A stretch of DNA of 64,000 bases from Eucommia ulmoides (taxonomy: Eukaryota; Streptophyta; Magnoliopsida; Garryales; Eucommiaceae), in the NCBI GenBank assembly GCA_016647705.1, contig CM028335.1, positions 7,722,818-7,786,817 on the forward strand, in the 5' to 3' direction. How positions within the stretch are numbered: the first letter of the stretch is position 1; the number at the start of each line of letters is the position of its first letter. A model generated the notes under the pieces. The model ran no database searches. It saw only the letters and a program-made list of their open reading frames with translations, and was not told the DNA's origin. A program made the position numbers and the translations under genes. This document shows, one piece after another, positions 1 to 12,415 of the stretch.

Positions 1-525
1 TTTAGAGAAAAAAAAATACATCTAAGATATCTTCATCCATGGCTGCTCCTGAAGAAAGAGATTTGAAGTTATCGTCGTCTCAATTTTTATATTCCAAATA
101 GCTTTGACCCCATTAAAATTTGACATCAATTTCTCAACAGATCTGCATTATAGAAACGGGGAAGCCAGAGGGCGATGACATAGTGATGGTGGTGGAAAGT
201 TGTGGCGCGGTGATGGTGCATCTGGTTCAACGACAACGAGACAGGGCACGATGGCGGCGAAGGAGGTGAAACTCAGTGAAGAAGAAAAAAGAAAAAAATG
301 TGAAAAAAAAATAGAAAAAAAAAGAAAAAGAAATTAAAGAAATATAAATTTACAAATTTGTCTTCACTTTGGTCTAATTTAGTTGTTAGACCACATGGAA
401 ACATGGTCATAGTTAAAAAGTTAAAAATGGAATTTGCCCTGAAAAATGGAATTTTTGTGCATAAATCCACTTTAACAATCAGGCAAATTTTTAAGAACTT
501 GCTAAATAATCAAAAAATAAAACAA

Positions 526-561
<36 letters not shown>

Positions 562-651
562 ACACCTTAAAAATTTAATGAATAAACTAACTTTAGAACA
601 AAAAACTCTAAATACCCAAATTATTTCATTTCCATCATCAACTCTATGTTT
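1..651. other. AT-rich intergenic sequence, no gene seen
   Basis: The stretch holds low-complexity A-rich and T-rich tracts and a short (TA)n run at about 529-559. Short reading frames on both strands are low-complexity (poly-Phe, Ile-Tyr) and show no domain. A less AT-rich patch near 160-270 has GGTGATGG-type repeats but no recognisable product. Confidence 0.6.
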
Positions 652-1181
652 AAATTAACACAATCCCAAAATTGATAATAAATTAGATTATTTAAAAAGG
701 GATAAGATTTCATATTACACATATTTATTCTGTATTATACAATACTATACTAAAATTAATACACCTGCAAAATTGTTAATAAATTGAATTATTTGAAAAG
801 GGATAAGATCACATGTTATGCATATTCATTTCATATCATACAACACTGTGTTAAAATTAATACAGCTACAAAATTGTTAATAAATTGGATTATTTGAAAA
901 TAGATAAGATCCCATGTTACGCACATTAATTCTGCATCATACAATACTGTATTAAAATTAAAACACTCGTAAATTTTTTAATAAATTTGATTAATTTGAA
1001 AAGGGATAAGATAATGTGTTACGCATATTCAATCCGCACATATAACACTGTGTTGAAATTAACATACTCGCAAAATTGTTAATAAGTTGGATTATTTGAA
1101 AATGAATAAAACCCTATGTTATGCACATTCATTATGTATTATACAACATTGTGTTGAAATTAACAAACGTGCAAAATTTTA
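652..1181. repeat. 101-bp tandem repeat, five full units plus a partial one
   Basis: Units begin at 652, 753, 854, 955 and 1056, each starting AAATTAA, and a partial sixth starts at 1157. Every full unit is exactly 101 bp although the units differ at many positions. Shared words include AATAAATT, ATTATTTGAAAA, GGATAAGAT and ATACAACACTGT. It lies about 0.7 kb beyond the 3' end of the arabinogalactan gene. No coding potential is seen. Confidence 0.85.
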
Positions 1182-1847
1182 AAATGTCAAAATATGCAAA
1201 TTGTATGTATTTTTTATTTGGTATATATATTGGGGGAGGGGGTTGAACTTTAGACATTTCACAAGAGATTAAACTAGATATCTATTAGACTACAAGTCTT
1301 GGAATTTTATCAACTTTAATGTCCGTAATTTGCTGTCAAAACTATTAATTTTTTAGTTAGTATTTATAAATTGAATTATTTGATAATATTTAATGTATTA
1401 GCATACAACACATTACTTTAACTAACGCGGGTCAAATAAATGTTATATTTAAAGCTTATGTTTAAGGAATTAGAAATTGGAAAATAAGTGCACCTATATA
1501 TGATAATGCAACAAGGTTGGGGCTGAAGTTGTTTTTAAAAGTGGACCAATTTGCGGATTTGCCATTCACATGGTGTAATATATGAAATTCAAACTTTTCA
1601 TTACATATCAATCAAATTATTCAAACACAATATGTACAGACACAATTTCTTCAAGCTCGAAAAAAAAAAAAAAAAAAAAGAGGCAAACAAACTTAATGGT
1701 CTCTAAAATGATTTTCTCAGTACACTTGAAATTTAGTATACTGTTTTAATTGGTTCTGAAAAATGATGAAAAATAAAGAGAATTTTAAATTCACCACCTT
1801 TCACGCAATGCATAATGAAGTTGGACAATCATGCAAATTTCCCTCTT
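1182..1847. other. Intergenic and probable 3' flank of the arabinogalactan gene
   Basis: AT-rich DNA with a poly-A run at about 1661-1679. As the next gene is on the minus strand, the part nearest 1847 should hold its 3' untranslated region and poly-A signals. A TTTCATT-rich patch around 1590-1760 shows no further feature. Confidence 0.4.
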
Positions 1848-2618
1848 TTAAATGAAGAATGATGCTAAAATTGAAGCCACTAAAAATGATAATATTGCAC
1901 CCAATGCCGGTGTGCTTGGGTTTGTGGTGCCGGCAGAGATATTGGAAGCAACAGTTGGTGTAGCCTCCTTTTTGGGTTTTGGCGGCGCCGGTGCCGGAGC
2001 CGGATTCGTCGGAGGTGGCAGGAAGAAATCCAAAGGAAGCAGCACCTTGTCCAGCTCGTAAACCGCCAGCTGGTTATCCGTGTACAAGGTGCTGGCCACC
2101 GAGGCGTTGACCTTCCCGGTGGTCAAGTTCAGCGAAGTCCCCGTCGTTGTGATGTTCAGCGTGAATCGTTCACCTGAGCCGGCCTGAGTGTTGACCGGGT
2201 TGCTCAAGGTGTCGAACTGCGCAATCGGGACGTAAGTAGGGATGACGTGGAACTCAATCAACTCCCTCTTCTGCGAATCGGTGAAGGAGTTCAGGGTGCC
2301 GGTTTTGAGGCTGGAGAAGGCGTGGTCGGACGGTGCGAAGAAGGTGAGGCCCTGGGCGGTGTCATTGAGCTGGGAGTAGAGCTGGGCGTCAGTCTTGGTG
2401 GTCTTGAGGAGACGAATCAGGGTGGTGAAATGGCCGGCTTTTTCGAGGATGGCGGTGATGTTGGTCGGACCTGGCGGGCCGGGGGCCGGAGCTAGCGTGA
2501 CGGGGGCCGGAGGTGGCGTGACGGGGGCTGGAGGTGGCGGGATGGGGGCTGGAGCAGGGGACTGTCCGAGAGTGGTGGTGAAACAGAGGAAGAAGAAGAA
2601 CAGGGGAAGCTGATTCAT
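1848..2618 (-). CDS. Fasciclin-like arabinogalactan protein (FLA11/FLA12-like, one fasciclin domain)
   Basis: An uninterrupted, intronless 256-aa protein with the layout of a group A plant FLA. Residues 1-18 form a hydrophobic signal peptide. Residues 19-51 are an Ala-Pro/Pro-Val-Thr tract, the substrate for hydroxyproline arabinogalactan glycosylation. Residues 52-200 form one fasciclin domain, with the H1-type motif LTFFAPSDHAF (91-101), the central EFHVIPTYV (122-130) and the H2-type VYELDKVLLPLD (187-198). A second Pro-Ala tract (201-216) follows, and residues 238-256 are a hydrophobic GPI-attachment tail. N-glycosylation sequons occur at N53, N85, N155, N164, N171 and N226. Length and design match FLAs of secondary cell walls, which are thought to act at the plasma membrane and wall in cellulose deposition and stem stiffness. 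The start is the first Met before the signal peptide. A weak TATA-like AATAAAAA lies on the minus strand near 2696-2703. Group A membership is inferred from the single domain and the length. Confidence 0.93.
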   Translation of the reverse strand: MNQLPLFFFFLCFTTTLGQSPAPAPIPPPPAPVTPPPAPVTLAPAPGPPGPTNITAILEKAGHFTTLIRLLKTTKTDAQLYSQLNDTAQGLTFFAPSDHAFSSLKTGTLNSFTDSQKRELIEFHVIPTYVPIAQFDTLSNPVNTQAGSGERFTLNITTTGTSLNLTTGKVNASVASTLYTDNQLAVYELDKVLLPLDFFLPPPTNPAPAPAPPKPKKEATPTVASNISAGTTNPSTPALGAILSFLVASILASFFI

Positions 2619-3719
2619 CTTAAAATGCTATGATTTTGATCTTTTTTTTCTTAATTGAATTGTGGGTTTGAGTTTCCATTGGAGGGAGAATGGGTTTTTA
2701 TTGGGGGAAATTGCTCTTGATAAGTAGGTGAGTGGGGGAAATCGAAGGTGGCAAGAGAACCTCCATTGTTGCAGCAGCTTTAGGTTGCTTAGGGCGGGAG
2801 GAAATACAGATGGGAAGTGATTGAAAGTTGGGGAAATATTACATTTTGCACTCTTAGAAATTTTGAAATATCAATTTCGATAATTTTCTCCATTAAGTAT
2901 CAAACTAATGATATTGTTCTCCAAATGTTAATTTTTACACATGAAATTCTAACAATATAGATAGGATAAACAATATTTCCATAGAAATTTATGTAAAGTA
3001 GTGTAGGTCTTGGATGCGTCTTTCAACTCCAAAAAATTAGTTCATGAGGTAAAATTTTCTCTCACATTTATAATCTGACCATCAGCCCTTTCCACATCAA
3101 TTATGAGATAAACCCAATAATCTCCTCCTCTCGCATCGGATTTTTGGTCGGTCTCTCTCTTTATGCCTATTAGACCAAAGTTGTTATAACTTAACTCTAA
3201 TACTAGGGTAGGGGTGTTCTCAGGCCTCTCGGGTGTTCTCAGGCCTCTCGCAATCCCAAACGTTGGCTCATGAGATAAAGATTTTCCTCACACTTATAAC
3301 CTTATGACCAATCCCATCCACATCCGATGGGGGAAGAACCCAACAAGTAGACATATAAAAGTCTATAAAAACCGGAGTTAATTTTGTCAAAATAATAGCT
3401 TAATGACAAAAATGTAATCAATCAGGACTCTTGATACTCACTACAATAACAAAAATTTAATAAAAATGTAATTCCTTCTACATTAATGTAAAAAAAAAAC
3501 ATGAAAAAACTAAAATTCATGGTATAATTTAGGGGTTAAAAGTTTAATTTATTCCTCATCCAGTTGTTTTTTCAGGTTGGTGCATGTTCAGTTCATATTT
3601 GGGGGTTGGAGGTGCAGTGTCCGTGTTGGCGCAACTCAATGACACTGCATTGATTTGTAGCAAAAGGGACAGCCTTGAGAAGAAAGCTACAACCATATCA
3701 ACTTGTGGATAATGATAAT
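2619..3719. other. 5' flank of the arabinogalactan gene, then repeat-like intergenic DNA
   Basis: The first 200 bases are the likely promoter and 5' leader of the minus-strand gene. From about 3010 to 3360 there are two diverged copies of a block with TCATGAGATAAA, CTCACA.TTATAA and TCCACATC. This resembles plant copia LTR sequence, so it may be a relic LTR. A 20-bp unit containing GTTCTCAGGCCTCTCG is repeated in tandem at 3208-3250. No gene is seen. Confidence 0.4.
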
Positions 3720-4279
3720 TGATGGGGGCGTTTATGCATCCTGCCGACCCCATCCAGACCCTGTAGCTGGGCTGTTATCTGCTCAAGGACGACCTACTCT
3801 CCTCCATGCCTTCATTTCCTGAGATATTGGCCGTCTCCTCGTATTCCCTGTAGATCAGACCGCTGGTTAGACTTTCGTTGTTGGGCCACGAGGGTTAGGT
3901 TGATTGGGTGCAATAGGCTAGGTCTGGGCCCGGGATTAGTAGGCCGTTGTCTTTCTCCAGGGTTAATTGTAAATCAGTGCAGATTAGGGGTAATCTTCCT
4001 GTTTCACCTATCTTATATAGGGTCTACCCTAATCTGGAATCCCTCCTCAATAATGGTCCGGGATTTCATTTATTTCGTTCTTGCTCGCTAATATTACTCG
4101 ACTTGAATACTTATTCTCACACCTGAGAGACTTTGCTGGGAAACATCCAAGCTGGTCTTTTTGCAGGTATGGTGAAAGGGTCGGATACTCGGTGAGCCAA
4201 CTCTTTGTGAGCATCCAGATTGGTGGACAACAATACGGTCCTACCGTCTTTATCTATTGACTAGTTTTGAGCACCAACA
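3720..4279 (+). repeat. 5' LTR of the Tat gypsy element
   Basis: It starts TGATGGGGGCG, ends GAGCACCAACA and is followed at 4280-4300 by AATTGGCACTGTCTATGGGA. That is the decayed form of the TTGGCGCCGTCTGTGGGA leader typical of plant Tat/Athila elements. The partner LTR is at 41212-41784, with shared blocks such as ACTCGACTTGAATACTTA and TCTCACACCTGA. Confidence 0.75.
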
Positions 4280-4784
4280 AATTGGCACTGTCTATGGGAA
4301 GAAGACAAAAGGCCTCCCTAATCTCTTGACCCTGTTGATTGATCACCTAATCTGGACAACTCCTTTGCCCATCCAGTAAGCGCAATACCAACCAATGCTA
4401 ATATCCGACGTCCTGACCTCCAGTCATCTAGTACCTTTAGCCAACGCTTATAGTGAGCAAACATAGTACTATCCAGCCCCTGTAACCACATTGTCGGCAC
4501 CTTCCCTAGAAGGAGTGGGTTCCTCAGCCAGACATCTAGAATGGGAAAACTTTCTTAGATAGAGAGTTCAGAGAGATAGGTAAGAGAAATCCAACCAATA
4601 TGAGAGAGTCGCTACAATGCCTAGCATCGGTTCCACCACAACAACAATCGATCCTACACACCCTAGCCTACGAAGGGCACCAACCACCTCGCTCCCATAT
4701 GGTCCATACCAACGAACGACATCCCTGGTATGAGAAAGAATTCTTCGGAAGTCTCGCTCACGATCACCTATCTTGTAGAGGGAG
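4280..4784 (+). pseudogene. Leader and start of the Tat gypsy gag region (remnant)
   Basis: It runs from the primer-site-like leader to the point where the SIRE-like LTR enters. No intact frame is present. Identity rests on position after the 5' LTR and on the gag sequence resuming after the insertion. Confidence 0.5.
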
Positions 4785-6682
4785 TGTTGATCCCGAGATT
4801 TTGATGGACAATTAAATGTTAATATTTTTTGTGAAATTAATATGTTTGTCGAGTATTTCAGTATAAGAGTTCTAATTAAAGATTGAATCAAGAAGAAATT
4901 ATCAAGGATGCAAAGATGGATGCTAAAGAAATTAAGAGTATTAAATATTCTGAAGAAATTAGGTGAAAACAACTCAAATACTCTTATACTCTTAATGTAC
5001 CCCGAATTAGGATTACACACGACACAAATTGATGAATTATTTTTTTGTATGTTTAATTTAATAAAGTTTAGGATCCTAATCAGTGTTCAAATATTTGCTC
5101 AAATGTGAAATTGAAATAATAAAAATTGACCAAAGCGAGATTAGTGTTTAAAATTGAATATTAGTGTCAATTGGGTTAACTGAGAAAAACAATCGATTAA
5201 TGGGATTAAACGATGAAGTTTAGAATTGAAATAAGTTGAGAAAAAGAGCTTCCAGCATTGTTCGGTCAACCGACTAGCAGAGGTTCGGTCAACTAAGTGG
5301 CTATAGGCTGGAAAATGATAACTCTCTGAATCGATCGGTCAACCGATTGGCTAAGTAAAACTCACTGAATCGATCGATCAACCGACCATAGTAGGATCGG
5401 TCAGCCGACCATGGCTTGATTTTGACTTAGAAATGTAACCTGAATCAATCAGTTAACCGACCGAGAGATATTCGGTTAACCAACTGCCTTATGAGGTTTG
5501 GCTTATGTCACATGCTGTATCGTTCAGTTAACCGACTGGGCACAAATTAGTTAACCCACTATGTTCATTGAAATTTCAAGGATTTTAAGGTTTCGATAAA
5601 AAACTAATCGTTACTAGCCATTTTTGGCAAATCTAATAGAGATATTTGGGGGATTTGAATATATTAAAAATATGACACATCTATTTTAATATCCCTATTG
5701 ATATGGTACATATAATTATAAGTTCTCTCAATTTTAGCAACTAAATACTTCTTATCTTTGTGATTGAAGTTCAAGAAATAATTTGTGGACTTAATTGAGA
5801 TATTTAAAAAATATTTTTAAGAGAATTATACTATGATTAAATGGTTTTGATATATGGGATCTATAGGTGCTCTTTAGAATCTTATCTTGTGAAAACTAGT
5901 CGTTGGAGAGCTTGTTTCAAATCAGTTTAAATAGGATAATACAATCACATCAAGAACTTGGGCTTCAATCTTTTCCGAGAAAAAGGTTGTGCGAATTAGA
6001 TATGGTTGGGGCTGTATATAATCGGGGTAACTTGGGCTTCAATCTTTTCCAAGAAAAAGGTTGTGGTTTGATCTTTGCCTAAGGTATAAAAAGGTTAGGT
6101 TATTCTTTTCCCTTGAAAAAAATTAGGTTTTGATTCTTCCTGAATAAAATTAATTTTGAGTGATTTATAAAGGTTCAATTCTTACCTGGGAAAATGATAC
6201 TTGTGAGTGTGGTGAGATTTGATCTTAGGCCTATTAAGAAGATTAGGATGTGATTCTTACGGTAATAGAATTAGGTCAGTCTTTAACTTGCAAAAAGATA
6301 AGGTTCTTTCTTAACCTGTGAAAAACGAATTGTAAAAGTTGATTCTGAACCTGAAAAATAATCATTTTAAGGGTTTGGTTCCTACCGTTAAAGGAATCAG
6401 GGTTTTGGAGGGTGCGAATCTCAGTAGAGCTTGGGTGACTAGATTAGACAAGGCTAACTTGTTGAACCAGAATATATCTTGGTGTGCTACATTGTTTACT
6501 TTCTTTATATTTTGTTTGAGTGTGGATCTAGATTTAAACACTTATTCGCTGTGTAACGAAGATAATAATTAATTTAGGATAAATTAATTATTTATTAAAC
6601 TAAGTATTAAAAGATTTAAATTGCTAAAATTTTTAGAATTACCCGATTCACCTCCCTTCTTAGGTAGCTCGTTGGGCCAACA
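4785..6682 (+). mobile_element. SIRE-like copia solo LTR (first copy)
   Basis: It starts TGTTGATCCCGAG and ends GGGCCAACA, matching the LTR at 12416-14714 over most of its length but lacking a middle section. The flanking bases GGGAG and GAGAG are a plausible 5-bp target duplication with one mismatch. The sequence right after its end is the same Tat gag flank that follows the LTR at 14714. It has no internal region of its own, so it is a solo LTR. It carries many copies of a GGTCAACCGAC/GGTTAACCGAC motif at 5265-5560. Confidence 0.8.
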
Positions 6683-7186
6683 GAGAGCTTACCATAGAGG
6701 GTCCCTTGGTTGACAGGTCTGACGCCTCCGTTAGGAAATTAAGGTCACAATAGAGATGAAGGATTGATAGAGGGTCCAACAACCCCGGCCCGGGGTGGGA
6801 TACGCTCGACCTTGGTTACCAACTATAACCATTGGGCCGGAGGATACCCTGATAAGACATGTCAAAACCTTGCTGAATTGGAGGCTCAACTCACTAACAT
6901 CAAAGAGATGTTACGGGGGAGATAACTACAACTGAGTTACAATAATTATTCAGTAAGGATATCTTGGAAGAACCATTACCCCGAAGATTTGTTTACCCAT
7001 TGTCACCTTCGAGGAGGCTACAGATCCCATGGATAACCTCTCCACCTTCTACATATTGATAGATTTTTTGGGAGAAGAGGGGGGGGGGGGGGGGAAGGGC
7101 TCCAGTACTATGAGGTAACGATCGTTACTTACTATCCTTGCAGGTAGATCAAGGATTTGGTAGGAGGGATTGAGTCCGACATCCAT
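6683..7186 (+). pseudogene. Tat gag flank, first copy (duplicate of 14715-15220)
   Basis: It is nearly the same as 14715-15220, with shared words such as GGGTCCCTTGGTTGACAGG and ATCTTGGAAGAAC. It ends abruptly at GACATCCAT, where the sequence jumps into the middle of a SIRE-like LTR. It is a broken gag fragment of the surrounding Tat element. A G-run lies at about 7080-7094. Confidence 0.75.
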
Positions 7187-8440
7187 ATCTTGTGAAAACT
7201 AGTCGTTAGAGGGCTTATTTTAAATCAGTTTAAATAGACCTGCGAATTTAAGATGTAATAATACATTCACATCAAGAACTTTCAAGTTCCTAATCTTTTC
7301 TAAGAGATATTATTCTGAGATTTATTCGAGATATCAATCGTGAGATTATTTTTGTGAGAAGTTCTTGAGCAAAAGCACTGTTAAGTTGGCATCACCGATA
7401 TGTGCTGTTTTACGATTCTGATTCTATTCTTTCGTTGTTTTCCTCGTGAGTTATTTTCAAGTTATTGTGTTGAAATTTGAGTTATTATTATTGTTTATTA
7501 CTTGGATTTTAGATCATTGAAAAATCATTTTTAAACTTAAGAGAATAAAAATTCTTTTTAAAACTATTTTGTGATATTATCTGATTACGTGTTTAATTTT
7601 GTGCTACCCATACTTGTTATAATCAGATATTAAATTTATCACTTAAATTCTATCACGTAGTAAATTTCGGGACATTAATTGAGTATAATTGTTTTGAGGT
7701 GGTAGAAGTTCCAAGTGAAAAGAAACTCATCATTTTGGTATTGGTGAGTTTGTACGGATTAGATATAATTGGGGCTGTATCTAGTCATGGTAGCTTGGGT
7801 TTCAATCTTTTCCTGGAAAAATGTTGAGCTTTGATCTTTGCCTAAGGTATAAAAAAATTAGGTTATTTTTTTTATTTGAAAAAAAATAGGTTTTGATTCT
7901 TCCTGAATAGAATTAATTTTGAGTGATTTATAAAGTTCAATCCTTACTTAGAAAAATGATACCTATGAGTGTGGTGAAGTTTGATCTTAAGCCTGTTAAG
8001 ATTAGGTTGTAATGCTTCATATAATAGAATCATATTAGTCTTTAGTCTACAAAAAGATAAGATTTTTTCTTAACTTGTGAAAAGAAAATTGTAAAGGAAA
8101 ATTATGAGCTTGGAAAAAGAATCGTTGTAAGAGTTTGGTTCCTACCATTAAAGAAATTAGGGTTTTCGAGGGTGCAAATCTCTATGAAGCTCGAGGGACT
8201 GGATTAGATAAGGTTAGCTTGTTGAACCAGTATATATCTTGGTGTGCTGCACTGTTTACTTTCTTTAAATTTTGTTTGGGTATGCACCTAGATTTAAACA
8301 CTTATATGCAGCATAACGAAGATAATAATTAATTTAGAATAAATTAATTATTTGTTAAATTAAATGTTAAAAGATTTAAATTACTTAAATTTTTATAATT
8401 ACCCAATTCACCCCCTCTTGGATAGCTTACTGGGCTAACA
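7187..8440 (+). repeat. 3' part of a SIRE-like LTR acting as 5' LTR of the following element
   Basis: It begins at ATCTTGTGAAAAC, equal to an internal point of the other SIRE-like LTRs (near 5884 and 13507), and ends TGGGCTAACA. The next bases, AATTAGAATTAAAGC, match the primer site AATTGGTATCAGAGC at 11 of 15 positions. This identifies it as the 3' portion of a true 5' LTR. Confidence 0.75.
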
Positions 8441-11400
8441 ATTAGAATTAAAGCTAGTTTTAGCTCGATATGCTTCATAGTCTAGCTAAACACAATCACA
8501 TGGAGTGCATTGATCATGAAGTTGTATGTACTATTGTAGAGTCTCCCACTTCTTCTGATAGTCATTGTTCTGCAGGTGAGAATGGTTGAATTTGTGAAGA
8601 TGAGAATGCAGATAAGGCTATTAAATGCTGATTGCCCTTACCTATGTTTTTGAAAAAGAGAATTTTAAACTTGGGGAAAAGATTGCAACTCTTAAAAATA
8701 AGAAGTTTAGTACCGTCAAGTCTCTTGAGAAGAGGAATTCAGACAAATATTTTGAAACTGTTGAATTTACAAATATTTTATTTAAAATTGGTAAGTTGTA
8801 TGAAAAAATCGAGTCTCTTGAAGAAGAGAACGAAGTTTTGAAAACTGATATTTATGATATTCAGCAAAATGATTTTTAAAAAAAAAACTTGAAACTTTAA
8901 ATGAGGCCTTAGGCATTAAGTTGGAAAATGCAAGGTGTGAACATGATAGAGTTCTTGTGAAAATTTATTATGTTGAAAATAAGTATCAAATTCTTAAGAA
9001 TTATCTTGAATTTATGTATAAGAAATTTTTTGGTCAACAGGTAAACGTTAGTACAATAGAGCGATTACTTGAAAAGACACAAAATAAGCTTGATGAAACA
9101 ATGAATAAATTCAAGGATATTGGGAGACTAAATTTGTTGAAAAACCAATAGTCGCTAAAGCAACTCTTCAATTTCACCTACAATATCGTGCTCCTGTAAG
9201 GAACAATGACTATCCTAAGAAATGTAATAACAATGCTAAATGTTTTTATTATAGGAAGTATTGTCATTTTGAGAAAATTTGTTATTTATTGCATGGTTAC
9301 CCTGTCGGATCCAAAAATAACTAGATACCAAAAAGAGAAAACTTTCATGCAGGTACCAATTGGAGATTCGAACAAACACGAAGATACAATAAATATTACA
9401 TGCTGAGAAAGGAGACAGATTCAATGCACCAATGAGGAAGAATCAGTATATGCAATGTGAAAGGATCAAAAAGCAACAAGTTCAAAACATGAAATCAAAC
9501 GATCATTATCCTCAACAAATTATAAGAAATCAATATCAGAAAAGGACTATGTATAAAGTGGTGACAAAGAAGAATGAGAAAAAAGAGCTCAAAGCACCAA
9601 ACAAAGGCAAAGAAATTATCACCGAACCTAGCCAAAAAGGAGCGAGTCCAAGAAAGGAGAAAATCAAAGTGACAAATCAGGAAAAATAAAAAATAGTGGA
9701 TTCAAAGGACACCAAGCTTAAAATCAGCAATCCACCAAAGGTACACATACCAATTGCTCCCAAAGACGATCCAGGTATGTCCAAAAAATTTAAAATTCAA
9801 ATATATTAATTTCGTTAGGGAGACCGATGCTTCGTATTTCGAAAATTAGATATTTGTGATGTGTGTGTGTGTAAGTGTATGGGTGTGGGTGTGAACATAT
9901 TTTAAATAATATATGTGGATCAAAATAGGAGGTAACAAATTGAGTTAAGTTAATCAATTAGGGATAAAATGCGAAAAAAGACGAACTAAGCTTGCACTGT
10001 CGGTCAACCGATAGAAAAGTTGTCGGTTAACTGATAGAAGTAGACCTGCAGAGTGTATACTCTGCAGTGGTTGGTTAATCAACCCCTAAACAGTCGGTTA
10101 ACTGACTGTTATGGGATTTATATTCCCTAGCCTCCTCATTTCACCCCATTTTGATTTTGAAACCCTTCCTTTCCAAAAACATTTCATATCCCAAGCACTT
10201 CTATCCAAAATCCTTAAGAAATCATTACGGATTGGCTTGGATTTGAAGATCTAGGGCTCGGATCTAGCGATTGCAAACATAAAGCTTCGATATAAGGTTG
10301 GTTCTTCTATCTCTCTTAGGGTTTCAGGTTATACACTTCATCTAGGTTAGATTTCGTGTGTTTTCTTGGTTGGTTGAACTTAAAATTGTGAGAAAAATGC
10401 CAAGAATCATTATACCCACCCCAAAACGCAAATATGATAAAACCCTCTTTCAAAGCAAGGAGAAAGAAATTAGATTTAGAGAGAAATTCACTAATCGAAA
10501 GGTTGTATGTAACAAACCCATAGATTTTGTTGGTTTAAAGGAGAAAATCTCGATATTGAGAAGTTCGTTAGTGTTTTGGGTTGGACCATCTCCCAAAGTA
10601 ATGAGTGGATGCCTTTGTGGGTAAGAATGTTCTACAACAATCTTACTTTTAATGATGATCAAATGACGTCGTTTGTTAAAGGGAAGGAAATTAGATTTGA
10701 TAGGGCTTTCTTAGTGAAATTTTGAAGTTGGATAAAGGAAATGGATTTCCCTAAAATACCACTCGTTAGCTTTCATGGAACTTTAATAAAAGTAAAATCG
10801 CAAATAAGTTAGGGTTGGATGGAGATAGAGCAGGATCGCTATCACTTGAGCACATGCGATGATTACACATACGATTGTGCCTAGAGAAGGGTGTCGTGCG
10901 AATGTGAATGAGTTTGATTTATATCTGTTGAATGAGATTGTTGAGGGGAGAAAACTTGATTTAGCCCATATCATGATAGATCACATGAAATATCATCTAC
11001 AGAAACCCTCTAGAGTGTTACCCTATGCCGATACACTTCAAAGAATGTTTAACCACTTTGGAGTGGAAACTGATCCTAAAGAAATGAAATTATTCTTAGT
11101 GACCCCAGCATGGATAAATGTAAGTAATATTGTTTTAATGGGGTATGAATTCAAGAGGAATATATGAGTGAAAAAAGAGGAGTGAGGAGAGACCGAGAAC
11201 GATGGTTGAAGAAGAAGAAAAAGATAATGAGAAAGAGTTGAGCTCATACCAAAAGATGGACTTGTTTCGAAACCAAGTTAATGATCTCTGGGTATACTCG
11301 AGATGATAGATTACAAAATGTTCGAGTAAGAGAGTGGTATGGTTGAGATGAGTGTGAACATGAACAGTGGATACGAGAGGATCACGGAAACCATGGAGGC

Positions 11401-12415
11401 TGGATTCGAAAAAATCACAGACAATATGGAACAAATGTTCCAGTTCATGCAGAGCTCGCAGTTTGCATCCTAGTAGCAGTTCAGTGCCCAGCAACACTAC
11501 AGTGGACAAACCACATTTGGAGCGCAACAATCCTTTGGAGGATCTTCTGCAACAGGCCGTCAGGGGCAGGACCATCGATGCCATATTATTAGCAGATGCC
11601 CTCGAGTTTGAGCATTCAGCCTGTTATCCAGTATCCACAACAGTCGACGACTAATCCGTTGGGACTGTATAATCCATTCACTGGACAAGGTCCTCACTAA
11701 TTTTTATCCTCTGTCATTCTCAATAGTGTTATGTGATATTAAACTCATCTAAGTACGCTGGTCTGTAATAACTTAATTTAGGATTTCTGGTACTTGACTA
11801 AGTAGTTAGTAGTTTATTGTGGTTGTCCAGACATGATCAGTTATGCTTAATATTTATTCTCTATGATGATCCACATATATCTTGAAAATTTGAAAACGGT
11901 TTTGATGCTTAAAATTGATTTTTTTGAATTTTTTTCTTTATGATTAAAAACTGTTTTCTATTGAAAATCAAAAAGAGTTGATAAGATTTTAAAGAAAAAT
12001 ATTTCATTAGGGTTAAAATGTTTTTGGTTCCCTTTCCCCACTTTTTGGGATGACAAATGGGGAAAATATGTTTGATGTTTATTGGATTGAATTGATTAAC
12101 AAAAAGGGAAATTTAAAGGGGAAATCATGAGCTTTAAATATGTTAATTGATGTTTAGGAATTTGTTCGCCTAAGCATTGAATTGATTAAAGATAGAACTT
12201 GGTGAATTGATCATATTGTGCTTTATCGAATATCTATAATTGTTTAAATTGAATTTTGTACTTATGTTGAATATCTGATGAATTATTTTGAATTATCTTC
12301 ATGATTGTGCTTCAATGAGTTAAAAAAATCCGTCATTGGATTCAGGGAACCGTGGTTACATTTTTGTTTCGAAGAAAACATCAAAATTAATTTTCATCAT
12401 AAAAAAGGGGGAGAT
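8441..12415 (+). pseudogene. Internal region of the SIRE/Maximus-like copia element, broken and reduced
   Basis: A decayed primer site at the left and a purine tract AAAAAAGGGGGAGA at 12401-12414 bound this 4-kb region, much shorter than a full SIRE interior. At 8600-9690 there are gag-like Lys/Glu-rich coiled-coil fragments. At 10350-11690 there are fragments resembling the env-like ORF of SIRE elements, including the motif LPYADTLQRMFNHFGV near 11017-11064. I saw no clear reverse transcriptase or integrase. It is broken in many places. Confidence 0.6.

Noticed and set aside
4568-5020. 150-codon minus-strand frame
   Set aside because: It crosses from Tat gag into a SIRE-like LTR, so it cannot be one gene.
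5260-5560. Tandem satellite in the SIRE-like LTR
   Set aside because: The GGTCAACCGAC words are irregularly spaced and set in unique sequence, so they are dispersed motifs rather than a tandem array.
11135-11584. 149-codon minus-strand frame in the SIRE-like interior
   Set aside because: It lies opposite the env-like remnant and shows no domain; a shadow is more likely.
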